Source: a virus
Length of the DNA: 24,783 nt
Reading direction: 5' to 3' (one strand)
Virus record (IMG/VR): IMGVR_UViG_3300025117_000219
Location: 1 to 24,783 of that record
Shown: piece after piece, positions 6,487-12,302 of the stretch
Numbering within the stretch: the first letter of the stretch is position 1
How the letters are laid out: every line of letters starts with the position of its first letter
Program-made: the position numbers and the translations under genes
Notes under the pieces: generated by a model
Database searches by the model: none
Told to the model about the DNA's origin: nothing
The model's input: the letters and a program-made list of their open reading frames with translations, nothing else

Positions 6487-6735
6487 TTATACATTCAAAC
6501 TTCCGTCAGCATTCTGCGTGACGGTGCGCAGGGTGTCAACGTTGTGACTGAGCCAGTCCCACATGATTTCGGCCTCATCATTCGCCAGCAGCGTGCGGTT
6601 GTCAAAATATAACTTCGGGTAGATTGGCCCGGCGTCCGGGAATTGTTGGGCGATATCTCCGCCCGGCTCGAAGCTCCAGACGGTGCCGCTTTCGGCGTCT
6701 ACGATCCGATGTTCAGATACTTTTACGAGTTTCAT
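6487..6735 (-). CDS. Small phage protein of unknown function (82 aa)
   Basis: ATG 6735 is preceded by AGGAG in a leader nearly identical to that of the 7068 gene (ATAGGAGCGCA in both). The protein has a short beta-rich N-terminus (V-K-V-S-E-H-R-I-V-D-A-E-S-G-T-V-W-S-F), an acidic middle and a W-D-W-L helix near residue 60. Soluble, no cysteines, no membrane segment. It is the last gene before the GTCAC dyad and the replication genes. No family recognised. Confidence 0.75.
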   Translation of the reverse strand: MKLVKVSEHRIVDAESGTVWSFEPGGDIAQQFPDAGPIYPKLYFDNRTLLANDEAEIMWDWLSHNVDTLRTVTQNADGSLNV

Positions 6736-6744
6736 GGTGCGCTC

Positions 6745-7068
6745 CTATCTCTCTGCCGTTACGATAACCGTAACGCTATAAGCGTGCGGATTGTATACAA
6801 CGATGTGCCGGTAATCTACCAGGATTTCGATTGCATAGGGCGATTGGTCACAGGGGGCAAACATGATGTCTGGCGCTTCGGTTGCCAGGCCATTGCCGTC
6901 TACCGTGAAGCAGTTGACGAACGCTGGCAGCGCGCCGAGATTGTGATCGAGCTGCGCACTCTGTCCGGGGTCAATGATGATCATGCCAGACGTAAAGTTT
7001 GCCGGGGCAGCAATCATCCCCGTTGAAAAAAGTAGGACTAACAGGCTGAAAAGTAAACGTTGTTTCAT
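6745..7068 (-). CDS. Secreted or periplasmic small protein with signal peptide
   Basis: ATG 7068 (M-K-Q-R-L-L-F-S-L-L) gives 107 aa and has AGGAG nine bases upstream. A GTG at 7155 in the same frame would add 29 polar residues ahead of the signal sequence, so I reject it. Residues 1-22 form a classic signal peptide (basic start, L-L-V-L-L-F core, cleavage near A-A-P-A). The mature part is beta-rich: I-I-I-D-P-G-Q-S-A-Q, V-N-C-F-T-V-D-G-N-G and a C-terminal Y-S-V-T-V-I-V-T strand, with two cysteines that could form a disulfide. A phage-encoded secreted protein among early genes suggests an effect on the host envelope or a lysogenic conversion trait. No family recognised. Confidence 0.72.
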   Translation of the reverse strand: MKQRLLFSLLVLLFSTGMIAAPANFTSGMIIIDPGQSAQLDHNLGALPAFVNCFTVDGNGLATEAPDIMFAPCDQSPYAIEILVDYRHIVVYNPHAYSVTVIVTAER

Positions 7069-7194
7069 GGCTTGCGCTCCTATCCTGTTCTGATTTGTGC
7101 CGGTTACACTGTCCGGCATTCGGCGTCCCTTTTCCCGTGAGCGTGATGGGGTCACTCGCCGCTCATCTTACAGACAATCCTAAAAGACTATCTC

Positions 7195-7416
7195 TCACTT
7201 GTTGACTGGCTGGCGAATGTTGCCGATACCCGCGCCTTGACGGTTACGGTAGCTTACGGAAGCATTCACGCCAGTTTCACCGCCGATGCTTTTGATTGTA
7301 AGGTACGCGTATCCGGTTGGGCGTCTAGCTAATTCTTTCGTAGCCCCATTGTTCGAAGTGTTCTGGCACAGTATGGGGTGTCTCGCTCCAACCAGATAAA
7401 TAAAAAGAACCCGTGC
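7195..7416 (-). other. Open frame without a standard start codon
   Basis: Seventy-three codons are open in the third minus-strand frame, from just after a TAA (7419-7417) to a TGA at 7197-7195. The translation reads like protein towards its end (for example Y-A-Y-L-T-I-K-S-I-G-G-E near the middle) but has no ATG or TTG; the only GTG is late. It overlaps the end of the 7325-7576 gene in the +1 frame. It may be the displaced 3' end of a broken gene, a frameshift extension of the 7576 gene, or chance. The 7077-7194 stretch beyond it holds nothing else I can support. Confidence 0.3.
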
Positions 7417-7576
7417 TTATCTCAGGCGGCTTTCGTGGCGATAAGATGATTTTAGTCGTGTGTTTGGCAAACACATAACGAAAACCACCTGAGATAAAAA
7501 CAGGTTCTCTATTTATCTTATCGCCATTGTAAGGTTCAGTCAGGCTGCCACCTCTGACATAATCATTATACATCAT
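7325..7576 (-). CDS. AT-richer small ORF of unknown function (83 aa)
   Basis: The start chosen is ATG 7576, which overlaps the upstream gene's TGA (ATGA); a second ATG follows directly. The translation starts M-M-Y-N-D-Y-V-R-G-G and ends F-E-Q-W-G-Y-E-R-I-S. Codons such as ATA, AGA and TTA are more frequent than in neighbours and the GC content is visibly lower, which suggests a different source. A long inverted repeat (7395-7517) covers about half the gene, so its sequence may be shaped by RNA or DNA structure rather than protein. Could be a real small protein or a spurious ORF in a mobile or structural element. Confidence 0.45.
   Translation of the reverse strand: MMYNDYVRGGSLTEPYNGDKINREPVFISGGFRYVFAKHTTKIILSPRKPPEISTGSFYLSGWSETPHTVPEHFEQWGYERIS
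7395..7517 (-). repeat. Long imperfect inverted repeat (possible structured RNA)
   Basis: Arm 7395-7436 pairs with arm 7478-7517: GATAAATA, GAACC, TTATCTCAGG, GG and TTTCGT match exactly. Three of the differing positions, and one of two adjacent mismatches, become G-U pairs in the minus-strand transcript, but A-C mismatches in the plus-strand one. Between the arms, GTGTTTG/CAAACAC forms a small inner hairpin (7460-7474), and GGCGATAAGAT (7437-7447) can pair instead with 7515-7525, an alternative fold. Confidence 0.7.
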
Positions 7577-7848
7577 TCCGCCGATTTTGCAAGCGGATTC
7601 GGCGGCCATTCTGCAATGATGCGCACGTCATAGCCGTCAGTCGTTTCGATCACCGGGCAGCAGGCGTTGACAATGCGAAGGATTGAGCGATAGCGTCCGG
7701 GTGTCATCCTTGGATAGGGCCACTTCCCACCGGGGGAACGGGGCGCACCCATGCAAGGCTCGCCAGGGCCGCAATAGTCGCGGATGTTCACGATGGTTCC
7801 GCATGCGCTTGACGTGGTAATCTCAATTCGTGCGCTTCGATTGTTCAT
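7573..7848 (-). CDS. Small cysteine-containing protein of unknown function (91 aa)
   Basis: ATG 7848 overlaps the TGA of a tiny upstream ORF by four bases, and its own TGA overlaps the next ATG. The protein has beta-type segments (S-A-R-I-E-I-T-T-S-S; Y-D-V-R-I-I-A-E-W), a Pro/Gly-rich loop in the middle (C-G-P-G-E-P-C-M-G) and five cysteines (C-C near residue 64), but no regular zinc spacing. No membrane helix or signal peptide. I do not recognise the family. Confidence 0.65.
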   Translation of the reverse strand: MNNRSARIEITTSSACGTIVNIRDYCGPGEPCMGAPRSPGGKWPYPRMTPGRYRSILRIVNACCPVIETTDGYDVRIIAEWPPNPLAKSAE

Positions 7849-7922
7849 TGCATCCTCTCTCTCATCTCATCTCCCGCCGCCCGGATTGGCCTAACCTGTA
7901 GCCGGGCGGCGGGGGGTGTCAT
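7845..7922 (-). CDS. Tiny ORF filling the gap (25 codons)
   Basis: The ATG at 7922 directly follows the TAA of the upstream gene, and the TGA overlaps the next gene's ATG by four bases. The peptide starts M-T-P-P-A-A-R-L and ends D-E-M-R-E-R-M-Q. It lacks its own ribosome site, so it would need coupled translation, and it covers a 12-bp GC hairpin. Its end resembles the tiny ORF at 11576-11647. It may be a coupling peptide or only a by-product of the conserved GAGATGAGATGA ribosome-site region. Confidence 0.35.
   Translation of the reverse strand: MTPPAARLQVRPIRAAGDEMRERMQ
7873..7913 (-). promoter_or_regulatory. GC-rich hairpin before the 7848 gene
   Basis: CCCGCCGCCCGG (7873-7884) and CCGGGCGGCGGG (7902-7913) form a perfect 12-bp stem with a 17-base loop between the 8294 and 7848 genes. 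No U run follows in the transcript; a GAGATGAGATGA tract does, close to the next start. This fits a translation or RNA-stability element better than a terminator. Confidence 0.6.
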
Positions 7923-8294
7923 TTACACCTTGCGCAGCGTTACGGTGGGCTCGCCCACCTTGCGGAATGCGGCAATCTCAGGGTGCGCCACTGCAAAGCC
8001 GTCCAGGCCCTTGTTATCCCACGTGACGCGCGCCTTGTTGTAGACGGCCATCAAGTAATCACCCTTGACGGTTGCGCCGAAATTGGTTACATCGGCTTTG
8101 ACTTCGGCGGTAAGCTCAGCAATCCCGCCATTCAGGGCGTCCAGGGCCGTGCTTTCTTCGGCGGCAATGTCTGCAAGGGCCTGCTGGATTTCGGGCGTCA
8201 TGATGCTCTTGCGCAACTCATCGAAGTGAAGGCGCATGACATCGGCCTGGGCCTGCATTTCTGATAATCGGTCTAACTTTTGCTTGGTATCCAT
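7923..8294 (-). CDS. Phage early-region protein with coiled coil (123 aa)
   Basis: ATG 8294 has GAGGAG six bases upstream; the ATG at 8300 touches that site, so it is less likely. Residues 1-65 are an amphipathic, Glu/Ala-rich helix (D-R-L-S-E-M-Q-A-Q; A-D-I-A-A-E-E-S-T-A-L-D). The C-terminal part has V-K-G-D-Y-L-M-A-V-Y, then R-V-T-W-D-N-K-G-L-D-G-F-A-V-A-H-P-E-I and a final V-T-L-R-K-V. This T-W-D-x-x-x-L-D-G-Y/F-A pattern is common in phage proteins next to recombination genes and recalls the Gam-like nuclease-inhibitor layout, but I would not assign that function. Confidence 0.72.
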   Translation of the reverse strand: MDTKQKLDRLSEMQAQADVMRLHFDELRKSIMTPEIQQALADIAAEESTALDALNGGIAELTAEVKADVTNFGATVKGDYLMAVYNKARVTWDNKGLDGFAVAHPEIAAFRKVGEPTVTLRKV

Positions 8295-8323
8295 TTTCAT
8301 CTCCTCGTTTCAGATCCACCCGC

Positions 8324-8548
8324 CTATTTATGGCGGTTGATCCTGCGCGACTTGGCGGCGATTTTGCGGCGCTTCTTACTCTCGCCTTGCCCGGTATTTT
8401 TCGTAAAGCCACGATGACGGGAAGTGTTGTCGCGGTGCTGCGGGGTTGGTTCGTGCCCAATATTGGAATTGCTCAACTTTCCATAGGCGTCTTGCGCATT
8501 CTTGAGAAAGTTCTCAACTGCATCGTGAATGAGTTTCGCTGGGTTCAT
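8324..8548 (-). CDS. Small basic protein of unknown function (74 aa)
   Basis: The start chosen is ATG 8548 (M-N-P-A-K-L-I-H-D-A-V-E-N-F), with GGAGAG a few bases upstream; in-frame ATGs at 8560 and 8605 would add residues encoded by the hairpin region. The first 30 residues look helical; the C-terminus is strongly basic (S-K-K-R-R-K, K-S-R-R, then N-R-H-K), suited to binding nucleic acid. The stop lies in a small GGCGG hairpin (8320-8336) ahead of the next gene. No family recognised. Confidence 0.6.
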   Translation of the reverse strand: MNPAKLIHDAVENFLKNAQDAYGKLSNSNIGHEPTPQHRDNTSRHRGFTKNTGQGESKKRRKIAAKSRRINRHK

Positions 8549-8572
8549 TTTTCTCTCCATTCGATTTGTTAT

Positions 8573-8648
8573 CCACCCGCCGCCAGTCCCGGTGTCATCC
8601 GGCATTTTGCCTACAGGTGAGTGTTAGGTGCATCCTGGCGGCGGGTGG
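8573..8648 (-). promoter_or_regulatory. Long-loop inverted repeat before the 8548 gene
   Basis: CCACCCGCCGCCAG (8573-8586) and its exact complement at 8635-8648 form a 14-bp perfect stem around 48 bases, filling the gap between the 9818 and 8548 genes. The end of the stem, GGCGGGTGGAT, recurs near 8308-8324 before the 8294 gene. No U run, so not an ordinary terminator. Confidence 0.6.
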
Positions 8649-8657
8649 TTGGGTTAC

Positions 8658-9818
8658 TTACACAATCGGCTGTACGCCGTTCTGCTCTGCCAGGTGCGTG
8701 CTGTAACGAATGAGCAAATCCAGGGCGTCACGCTTCTGGGTAATGTCTGCCCGCTGTTCGTCGGTAGTCTGCGCATCCTTGATAGCAGCCTCGCACTTGA
8801 TGAGCATTCCGCGCAGGAACGGGAGATCAATGTCGCCAAAGCGCTGCCCGTCTTTCGATTGCATGTTCATCGCTGCTTCAACGGCGGCATTGTCAAACTC
8901 TGCAACCGGGGCGGGCTGTTCGACTTCTGGCTCTGCGTCAGCGCCAGTCGGTTCGTCGGGTTCGGTTTCGTCATTCCCAGACGGCAGGGCGGGAAGGTTG
9001 CTAAAGTCGGTGCGGGCGGATAGGGCAGCAACCCCCGGCATGATGCTATCCAGCAGCCGGAATTGCGCACCTGCCCAATCGGGGCGAATTTCAATGTGCA
9101 AAAGATAATGCTCTTCCATGTGCTTGCGCCCGCCATACGATACGCTGATGCTCTCAAGCTGGCGAACGATCACCATCGGCACCATTGGCAGGGTTGTACC
9201 GGCGTTCTCCGCAATGTGCTTTATTCCGGCAAGCTGCTCAGAAATGCGGGCGATGTTGTAGATCGAATGGGTGATGATCTGGACATAGTTCATGCGTCCA
9301 AGTTCGGGGATAAGAATGTTCAGGCGCCCGGTCTGCTTGGCATAAACCGGCACATCTTCGCCGGTCTTTTGGTTTTTGTAGCTGTACACCGGCACGTTCG
9401 GATCGAATGGTAAATACTCGTTACCATTTTCGTCAAGGTGGCCGGTTGGCTCCGTTGGCTTTCCGTTCCGGTCAACCTTCACCTCCCCGGTCTTGTTGTT
9501 GCACAGGTACAGCCACTTGACACCATCGGACTTGCCCAGCAGCCCGGTCTTGTTGTACACCTCGAAGTTGGCATCCCAGCAGCGGGCAACGTCATTGAAG
9601 GGCAGCCGGAAGTTGATAGCAGTCGGCTTGTCGGTGTAAAACTTGATAAAATCATTGAAGGCGTCAACGGCATTCGGGCGGAAGTCGGGCCGGAAATAAC
9701 CAATCTCTTTCGGCCCCTTGCCAATCTTGGCGATCTCCGCTTTTGAAATTCCCAGGCGCAAGCGCCCGATTTCACTGAATGACGGCGGGCCGTCTGTTAG
9801 TCCAACAATCGGTGACAT
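8658..9818 (-). CDS. Gp3-like recombination directionality factor / metal-binding-like protein
   Basis: A 386-aa protein with AGGAG seven bases before ATG 9818. The opening S-E-I-G-R-L-R-L-G (15-23), the following G-Y-F-R-P-D, the A-I-N-F-R-L-P-F-N-D segment (about 68-77) and W-D-A-N-F-E-V-Y-N-K-T-G-L follow the layout of Gp3-like proteins (PF18897), often named phage hydrolase or metal-binding proteins; the phiC31 member controls excision by a serine integrase. A central domain ends near residue 270, followed by an acidic Pro/Glu linker and a C-terminal helical region (L-R-G-M-L-I-K-C-E-A-A). No integrase is in the window, so the excision role is inference; a role in DNA replication or repair is possible. 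Confidence 0.6.
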   Translation of the reverse strand: MSPIVGLTDGPPSFSEIGRLRLGISKAEIAKIGKGPKEIGYFRPDFRPNAVDAFNDFIKFYTDKPTAINFRLPFNDVARCWDANFEVYNKTGLLGKSDGVKWLYLCNNKTGEVKVDRNGKPTEPTGHLDENGNEYLPFDPNVPVYSYKNQKTGEDVPVYAKQTGRLNILIPELGRMNYVQIITHSIYNIARISEQLAGIKHIAENAGTTLPMVPMVIVRQLESISVSYGGRKHMEEHYLLHIEIRPDWAGAQFRLLDSIMPGVAALSARTDFSNLPALPSGNDETEPDEPTGADAEPEVEQPAPVAEFDNAAVEAAMNMQSKDGQRFGDIDLPFLRGMLIKCEAAIKDAQTTDEQRADITQKRDALDLLIRYSTHLAEQNGVQPIV

Positions 9819-9831
9819 ATTGTTTCTCCTC

Positions 9832-10125
9832 TCAGAAACCTAACTCTTTTATGATTTGTTCTGCCGTCTTATTCCGGTTTGGATTGGGGAATAGGTCGGG
9901 CAGGTTATTCTTTACTTCGCTGCGCTCGGCGAGGGCCTGCTGCCCCAACCGCTCGGCATAGGCCCGGCTCACGGTTGCGCCGCCCCAGGCGTCGCCACAG
10001 GTCGGGCAGCTTGCGTCCCACATGCGGTTATCGGCCTGGGTCTTGATAAGATCGCCATAGCAGCGGGCGCAAACCCGGCGGGAGATGAACTGATCTATTT
10101 CGCCGTCTTGGAAGGTTGCGGTCAT
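9832..10125 (-). CDS. Zinc-ribbon protein (97 aa)
   Basis: ATG 10125 overlaps the preceding TGA by four bases. Residues about 19-44 hold C-A-R-C-Y-G and C-P-T-C-G-D-A-W-G-G, two knuckles of a rubredoxin-like zinc ribbon, followed by a helix (R-A-Y-A-E-R-L-G-Q-Q-A-L-A-E) and a basic, Asn-rich tail (N-P-N-R-N-K-T). Its place just ahead of the Gp3-like gene suggests a shared DNA-related job, as zinc ribbons often act as nucleic-acid adaptors. Function unknown. Confidence 0.78.
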   Translation of the reverse strand: MTATFQDGEIDQFISRRVCARCYGDLIKTQADNRMWDASCPTCGDAWGGATVSRAYAERLGQQALAERSEVKNNLPDLFPNPNRNKTAEQIIKELGF

Positions 10126-10445
10126 GGTAAACCTTCTTCGGTCATCACATGGGCGGCTTCGTGCCGCTCATCCATTCCAGACATAAGCGCACCGAGTTCG
10201 TTCTGCCACTTCTGATAAATCTCGTAATACTTGTTTTCCAGGTCGGCGGCCACTTCCGCGGCGTCCTCGATCTCTGCCCAGGTGAAGGCGTTCTCGCCGT
10301 CCATCTTGCGGTCTACCAGGGTGGCATGATCTGCCCAGGCCTGTTCGTACTGCTCGCGGGCGGCAATGACGTAATCGGGGGCGAAGCGGTGCGTTGGTTT
10401 GTAGTCGTGAACGGTGGTGTACTCAATTCCGATTGTGTCAGTCAT
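10122..10445 (-). CDS. Acidic helical phage protein (107 aa)
   Basis: First gene after leader C, with AGGAG ten bases before ATG 10445. After a short beta start (I-G-I-E-Y-T-T-V-H-D-Y) the protein is mostly helical and aromatic/acidic: R-E-Q-Y-E-Q-A-W-A-D-H, a W-A-E-I-E-D-A-A-E-V-A-A-D-L helix, then Y-Y-E-I-Y-Q-K-W. No cysteines or membrane segment. It is coupled to the zinc-ribbon gene and probably starts a short operon that also holds the Gp3-like gene. No family recognised. Confidence 0.72.
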   Translation of the reverse strand: MTDTIGIEYTTVHDYKPTHRFAPDYVIAAREQYEQAWADHATLVDRKMDGENAFTWAEIEDAAEVAADLENKYYEIYQKWQNELGALMSGMDERHEAAHVMTEEGLP

Positions 10446-10514
10446 GGCTTTTTCTCCTAACCCAATCTTACCAGAAAACTATGCCATTTAACATTGCAGT
10501 TGCATATCAATCTT
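10446..10514 (-). promoter_or_regulatory. Conserved leader cassette, copy C
   Basis: TGCAATGTTA at 10498-10489, sixteen bases, GGTAAGATT, then TTAGGAGA and ATG 10445. The outer box is degenerate here (AAGATTGATA at 10514-10505 instead of AAAGTTGTCA) but keeps the six-base spacing, and the TGA of the 38-aa ORF lies within it. Confidence 0.6.
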
Positions 10515-10623
10515 CGCCGCGCTCATGCCTGCTGATCCTGCTGCTCAGGATCGCCGCACTCAGAACGCAGCCAGCGAAGATTATACCCAGGATTATTATA
10601 CCCAGGATTATAATGGCGGTCAT
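10507..10623 (-). CDS. 38-residue single-pass membrane protein
   Basis: ATG 10623 overlaps the upstream gene's TGA (ATGA); the TGA is at 10509-10507. The peptide starts M-T-A-I-I-I-L-G-I-I-I-L-G-I-I-F, a membrane helix over about residues 3-25, with a duplicated I-I-L-G-I unit visible in the DNA as CCCAGGATTAT repeated at 10577 and 10591. The tail is basic and charged (S-R-I-S-R-H-E-R-G-E-D), so the C-terminus should face the cytoplasm. Size, coupling and tail suggest a small phage membrane effector; function unknown. Confidence 0.65.
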   Translation of the reverse strand: MTAIIILGIIILGIIFAGCVLSAAILSSRISRHERGED

Positions 10624-10919
10624 TTCGTCTCTCCCGTTGCCTTTGCAATGGCGGCTACGGCGTGGTCATAAACTTCAGTCGGAGCTGTCCAGTCTGGGAC
10701 ATAGGGAAGGATTGCCGTCAGCGCGTCCAATAAATCGGGCGCTGCCGCAATCAGGCGAGAGTTGGCTTCTTGGTTCTGCGCATCCGATACCCTGGCAACG
10801 ATCTCCCAGGCGTCGGTGTCATCTTCGCCCGCCGTGATGTAGCGGTGCTTATGGTACAGGTGTGGGCCATCTTCGGCTTCAACTTTCCGGGGGCCGGGGG
10901 TGAATTTGTCGGTAGTCAT
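10620..10919 (-). CDS. Common phage protein of unknown function (99 aa)
   Basis: ATG 10919 overlaps the RHH gene's TGA by four bases; the in-frame start at 10937 is less likely. It has the pattern of a widespread phage protein type: F-T-P-G-P-R-K-V-E at the start, an A-W-E-I-V-A-R-V strand, then E-A-N-S-R-L-I-A-A-A-P-D-L-L-D-A-L, the most typical part. Family members occur in many phage early regions without a known role. Confidence 0.75.
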   Translation of the reverse strand: MTTDKFTPGPRKVEAEDGPHLYHKHRYITAGEDDTDAWEIVARVSDAQNQEANSRLIAAAPDLLDALTAILPYVPDWTAPTEVYDHAVAAIAKATGETK

Positions 10920-11182
10920 TTCGTCACCTTCTGCCATTCCGTTTCCATCTCCGCCCGGCTCGCTGGCGGGACGTTGGCAAGCGGCGCAGGCTCAAGTGGC
11001 ATAGGACCGGCAAACTCAAGGCCAATGCTTATAAAAATATTCACCATTCGCCCGGTTGGAATGTCGGCACGTTCGGCGCGCTCCAGAACGGCGGCGTAGG
11101 TGTCAACGGGGATGTCAATAGTCAACTTGTGGAACTTGTTGGCCCGGTGGGCCAGGGTGCGGGGGGTGGGTTTGGCGGTCAT
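10916..11182 (-). CDS. Ribbon-helix-helix (CopG/Arc-like) DNA-binding protein
   Basis: An 88-aa protein, ATG overlapping the upstream TGA. Residues about 17-55 match a ribbon-helix-helix fold: beta strand H-K-L-T-I-D-I-P-V, helix one D-T-Y-A-A-V-L-E-R-A-E-R-A, turn, and helix two R-M-V-N-I-F-I-S-I-G-L-E-F. Such proteins dimerise and bind short operator repeats. The basic N-terminus (P-R-T-L-A-H-R-A-N-K) and Pro-rich C-terminus flank the domain. It is the only clear DNA-binding regulator in the window, so it is a candidate for binding the repeated leader boxes or GTCAC dyads, though nothing links them directly. Confidence 0.7.
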   Translation of the reverse strand: MTAKPTPRTLAHRANKFHKLTIDIPVDTYAAVLERAERADIPTGRMVNIFISIGLEFAGPMPLEPAPLANVPPASRAEMETEWQKVTK

Positions 11183-11367
11183 TCCGGCTCCTCTTCACTC
11201 AGGCAAACTTCTACCAGATCGTTGGCGTCAAAGTTGGTGCGGTTGTTCGTTCGAAGGTTCAGGGCGCAAAAAAAGAAATGCCCGTTTGTCAACTTCTGGT
11301 ATAAATTGCCGCCGCGGGCGTGGAACATCTCGCCAGCTTTGACTTCTGAAAACTTGATGGTGGTCAT
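11179..11367 (-). CDS. Small phage protein of unknown function (62 aa)
   Basis: ATG 11367 overlaps the TGA of the 11579 gene by four bases and has AGGA eight bases upstream; the ATG at 11376 is less favoured. The sequence has F-S-E-V-K-A-G-E-M-F near the start and N-L-Y-Q-K-L-T, a pattern seen in small phage proteins with an SH3-like beta barrel, and ends with an acidic tail (S-E-E-E-P-E). Coupled on both sides. Function unknown. Confidence 0.72.
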   Translation of the reverse strand: MTTIKFSEVKAGEMFHARGGNLYQKLTNGHFFFCALNLRTNNRTNFDANDLVEVCLSEEEPE

Positions 11368-11579
11368 TTTGTCCATCCTGTAATTAACAGGTGTTTCATA
11401 TCGTACAGATGATTGCCGTCACAGCGCCCGCAAATCGGGCACGGCTTCGAGTAGGATAACGGCAGGCCCAACGCGCGCTTGGCTTGATTGATGCTGGCCT
11501 GGGTGACTTGATGACGGCCAGAATTTTCGTAGTCGTCAACGATCTGTAATAAGGCGTCGTGGAGTTCTTTTTCGTTCAT
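11364..11579 (-). CDS. Small protein with a C-P-I-C-G zinc-knuckle (71 aa)
   Basis: ATG 11579 overlaps the stop of a tiny ORF. The N-terminal half is helical (E-K-E-L-H-D-A-L-L-Q-I-V-D-D-Y), the C-terminal half carries C-P-I-C-G-R-C (47-53) followed by histidines (N-H-L-Y, M-K-H-L), a possible C3H or C2HC zinc site. Many phage early proteins combine a helix with such a knuckle. No named family. Confidence 0.72.
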   Translation of the reverse strand: MNEKELHDALLQIVDDYENSGRHQVTQASINQAKRALGLPLSYSKPCPICGRCDGNHLYDMKHLLITGWTK

Positions 11580-11647
11580 TCTCTCATCTCCTCTATCATC
11601 TCATCTCGTGTGCCCCTGGCTGCCGGGGTGCGCCGTGGCTCTCGCAC
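11576..11647 (-). CDS. Tiny ORF in the hairpin gap (23 codons from GTG)
   Basis: The frame ends with a TGA that overlaps the next ATG by four bases. A GTG at 11647 has GGAAGG eight bases upstream; the frame stays open for another 25 codons without a start, so the real start may differ. It is basic, then ends R-G-T-R-D-E-M-I-E-E-M-R-E, similar to the end of the 7845-7922 ORF. Could be a real small basic protein or the by-product of a conserved ribosome-site tract. Confidence 0.4.
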   Translation of the reverse strand: MREPRRTPAARGTRDEMIEEMRE

Positions 11648-11701
11648 CGTCTTGGCCTTCCGCTTGGTAGCGCCCTGGGCCAGCAGCGTGGGGCACGCGA
11701 G
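11605..11701 (-). promoter_or_regulatory. Imperfect inverted repeat between the 12003 and 11579 genes
   Basis: Arms 11605-11623 and 11683-11701 are complementary at 16 of 19 positions (CTCGTGTGCCCC in the left arm), with a 59-base GC-rich interior. It fills a 127-base gap, as at 7873 and 8573, and is followed by GAGATGAGATGA before the start. It also overlaps a coding-like frame, so the pairing may be partly chance. Confidence 0.45.
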
Positions 11702-11706
11702 GGGGG

Positions 11707-12003
11707 TTAGCTTGCCGGTATTGCGTCAATCGCAGTGTCAAACAATTTCCACAAGTCAACTTCTGACAGGCCGGGGTGACAGGTGCACATTGTCAGTGCG
11801 GCGCGCGGGATAACGACTGACGTCACAAAGCCTTCGGGGTTTTCGCGCATAATCTCGCGCATCGCCCGCGTAAAACACAGGGCCTTTTCGCAGGGGCAAA
11901 AGTGTTTGAGCGGCTTTGTGCGCCCGTTCATTTGTTTGGCGTAGGCTTCGCGCTCGAGCTGCGTTGACATCCATTCGTAACGGCGGTAGAGATTGCCGTT
12001 CAT
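11707..12003 (-). CDS. Phage protein of unknown function with cysteine/histidine cluster (98 aa)
   Basis: ATG 12003 overlaps the upstream stop by four bases. The middle has H-F-C-P-C-E-K-A-L-C (34-43), then a helix R-A-M-R-E-I-M, and later M-C-T-C-H-P-G-L (72-79), so a metal site is likely. The C-terminus is a helix (D-L-W-K-L-F-D-T-A-I-D-A-I). Soluble. Second gene behind leader D. No family recognised. Confidence 0.7.
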   Translation of the reverse strand: MNGNLYRRYEWMSTQLEREAYAKQMNGRTKPLKHFCPCEKALCFTRAMREIMRENPEGFVTSVVIPRAALTMCTCHPGLSEVDLWKLFDTAIDAIPAS

Positions 12004-12302
12004 TTCGCCCCTGCCAGATAAGCAAAGCGCCCGGTGTAATGAGTCGGGTGGTGGTGTGCGCTCAGGAAATAATCAACGCTGCGCACCATGCCGTGAATGG
12101 CGTTCTGAATGGCCTTGTGGTCAAACTTCCACACTGGAAGGTGAGAGAAAAGCCGCTCGCCGTCAACGTCTGCCACGATGCGGATATAGTCGCGGTCAAT
12201 TGCGCCGCTCTCGCTGGTGCAGGTGTCATACTCTACGCCAATAGCGACTGCGTGCTTCTTGCCGGTTGCATCTGTAATCTTGTCAGTCCATTTGGTTTCC
12301 AT
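12000..12302 (-). CDS. Phage protein of unknown function (100 aa)
   Basis: First gene after leader D, with AGGAGATGAGACAAA before ATG 12302. It has a beta-rich core (A-V-A-I-G-V-E-Y-D-T; Y-I-R-I-V-A-D-V-D-G-E-R-L-F) and a helix A-I-Q-N-A-I-H-G-M-V-R-S-V, then S-A-H-H-H-P-T-H near residue 81-88, which could bind metal. No membrane segment. No family recognised. Confidence 0.72.
   Translation of the reverse strand: METKWTDKITDATGKKHAVAIGVEYDTCTSESGAIDRDYIRIVADVDGERLFSHLPVWKFDHKAIQNAIHGMVRSVDYFLSAHHHPTHYTGRFAYLAGAK

Noticed and set aside
7163-7332. Plus-strand frame with a protein-like beta-rich translation
   Set aside because: It has no ATG, GTG or TTG start, and its codons are in phase with the minus-strand open frame at 7195-7416, so one reading copies the look of the other. 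All certain genes are on the minus strand.
7325-7609. Longer start (7609) for the 7325 ORF
   Set aside because: It would overlap the upstream gene by 37 bases; the ATG at 7576 gives the ATGA overlap used at most junctions here.
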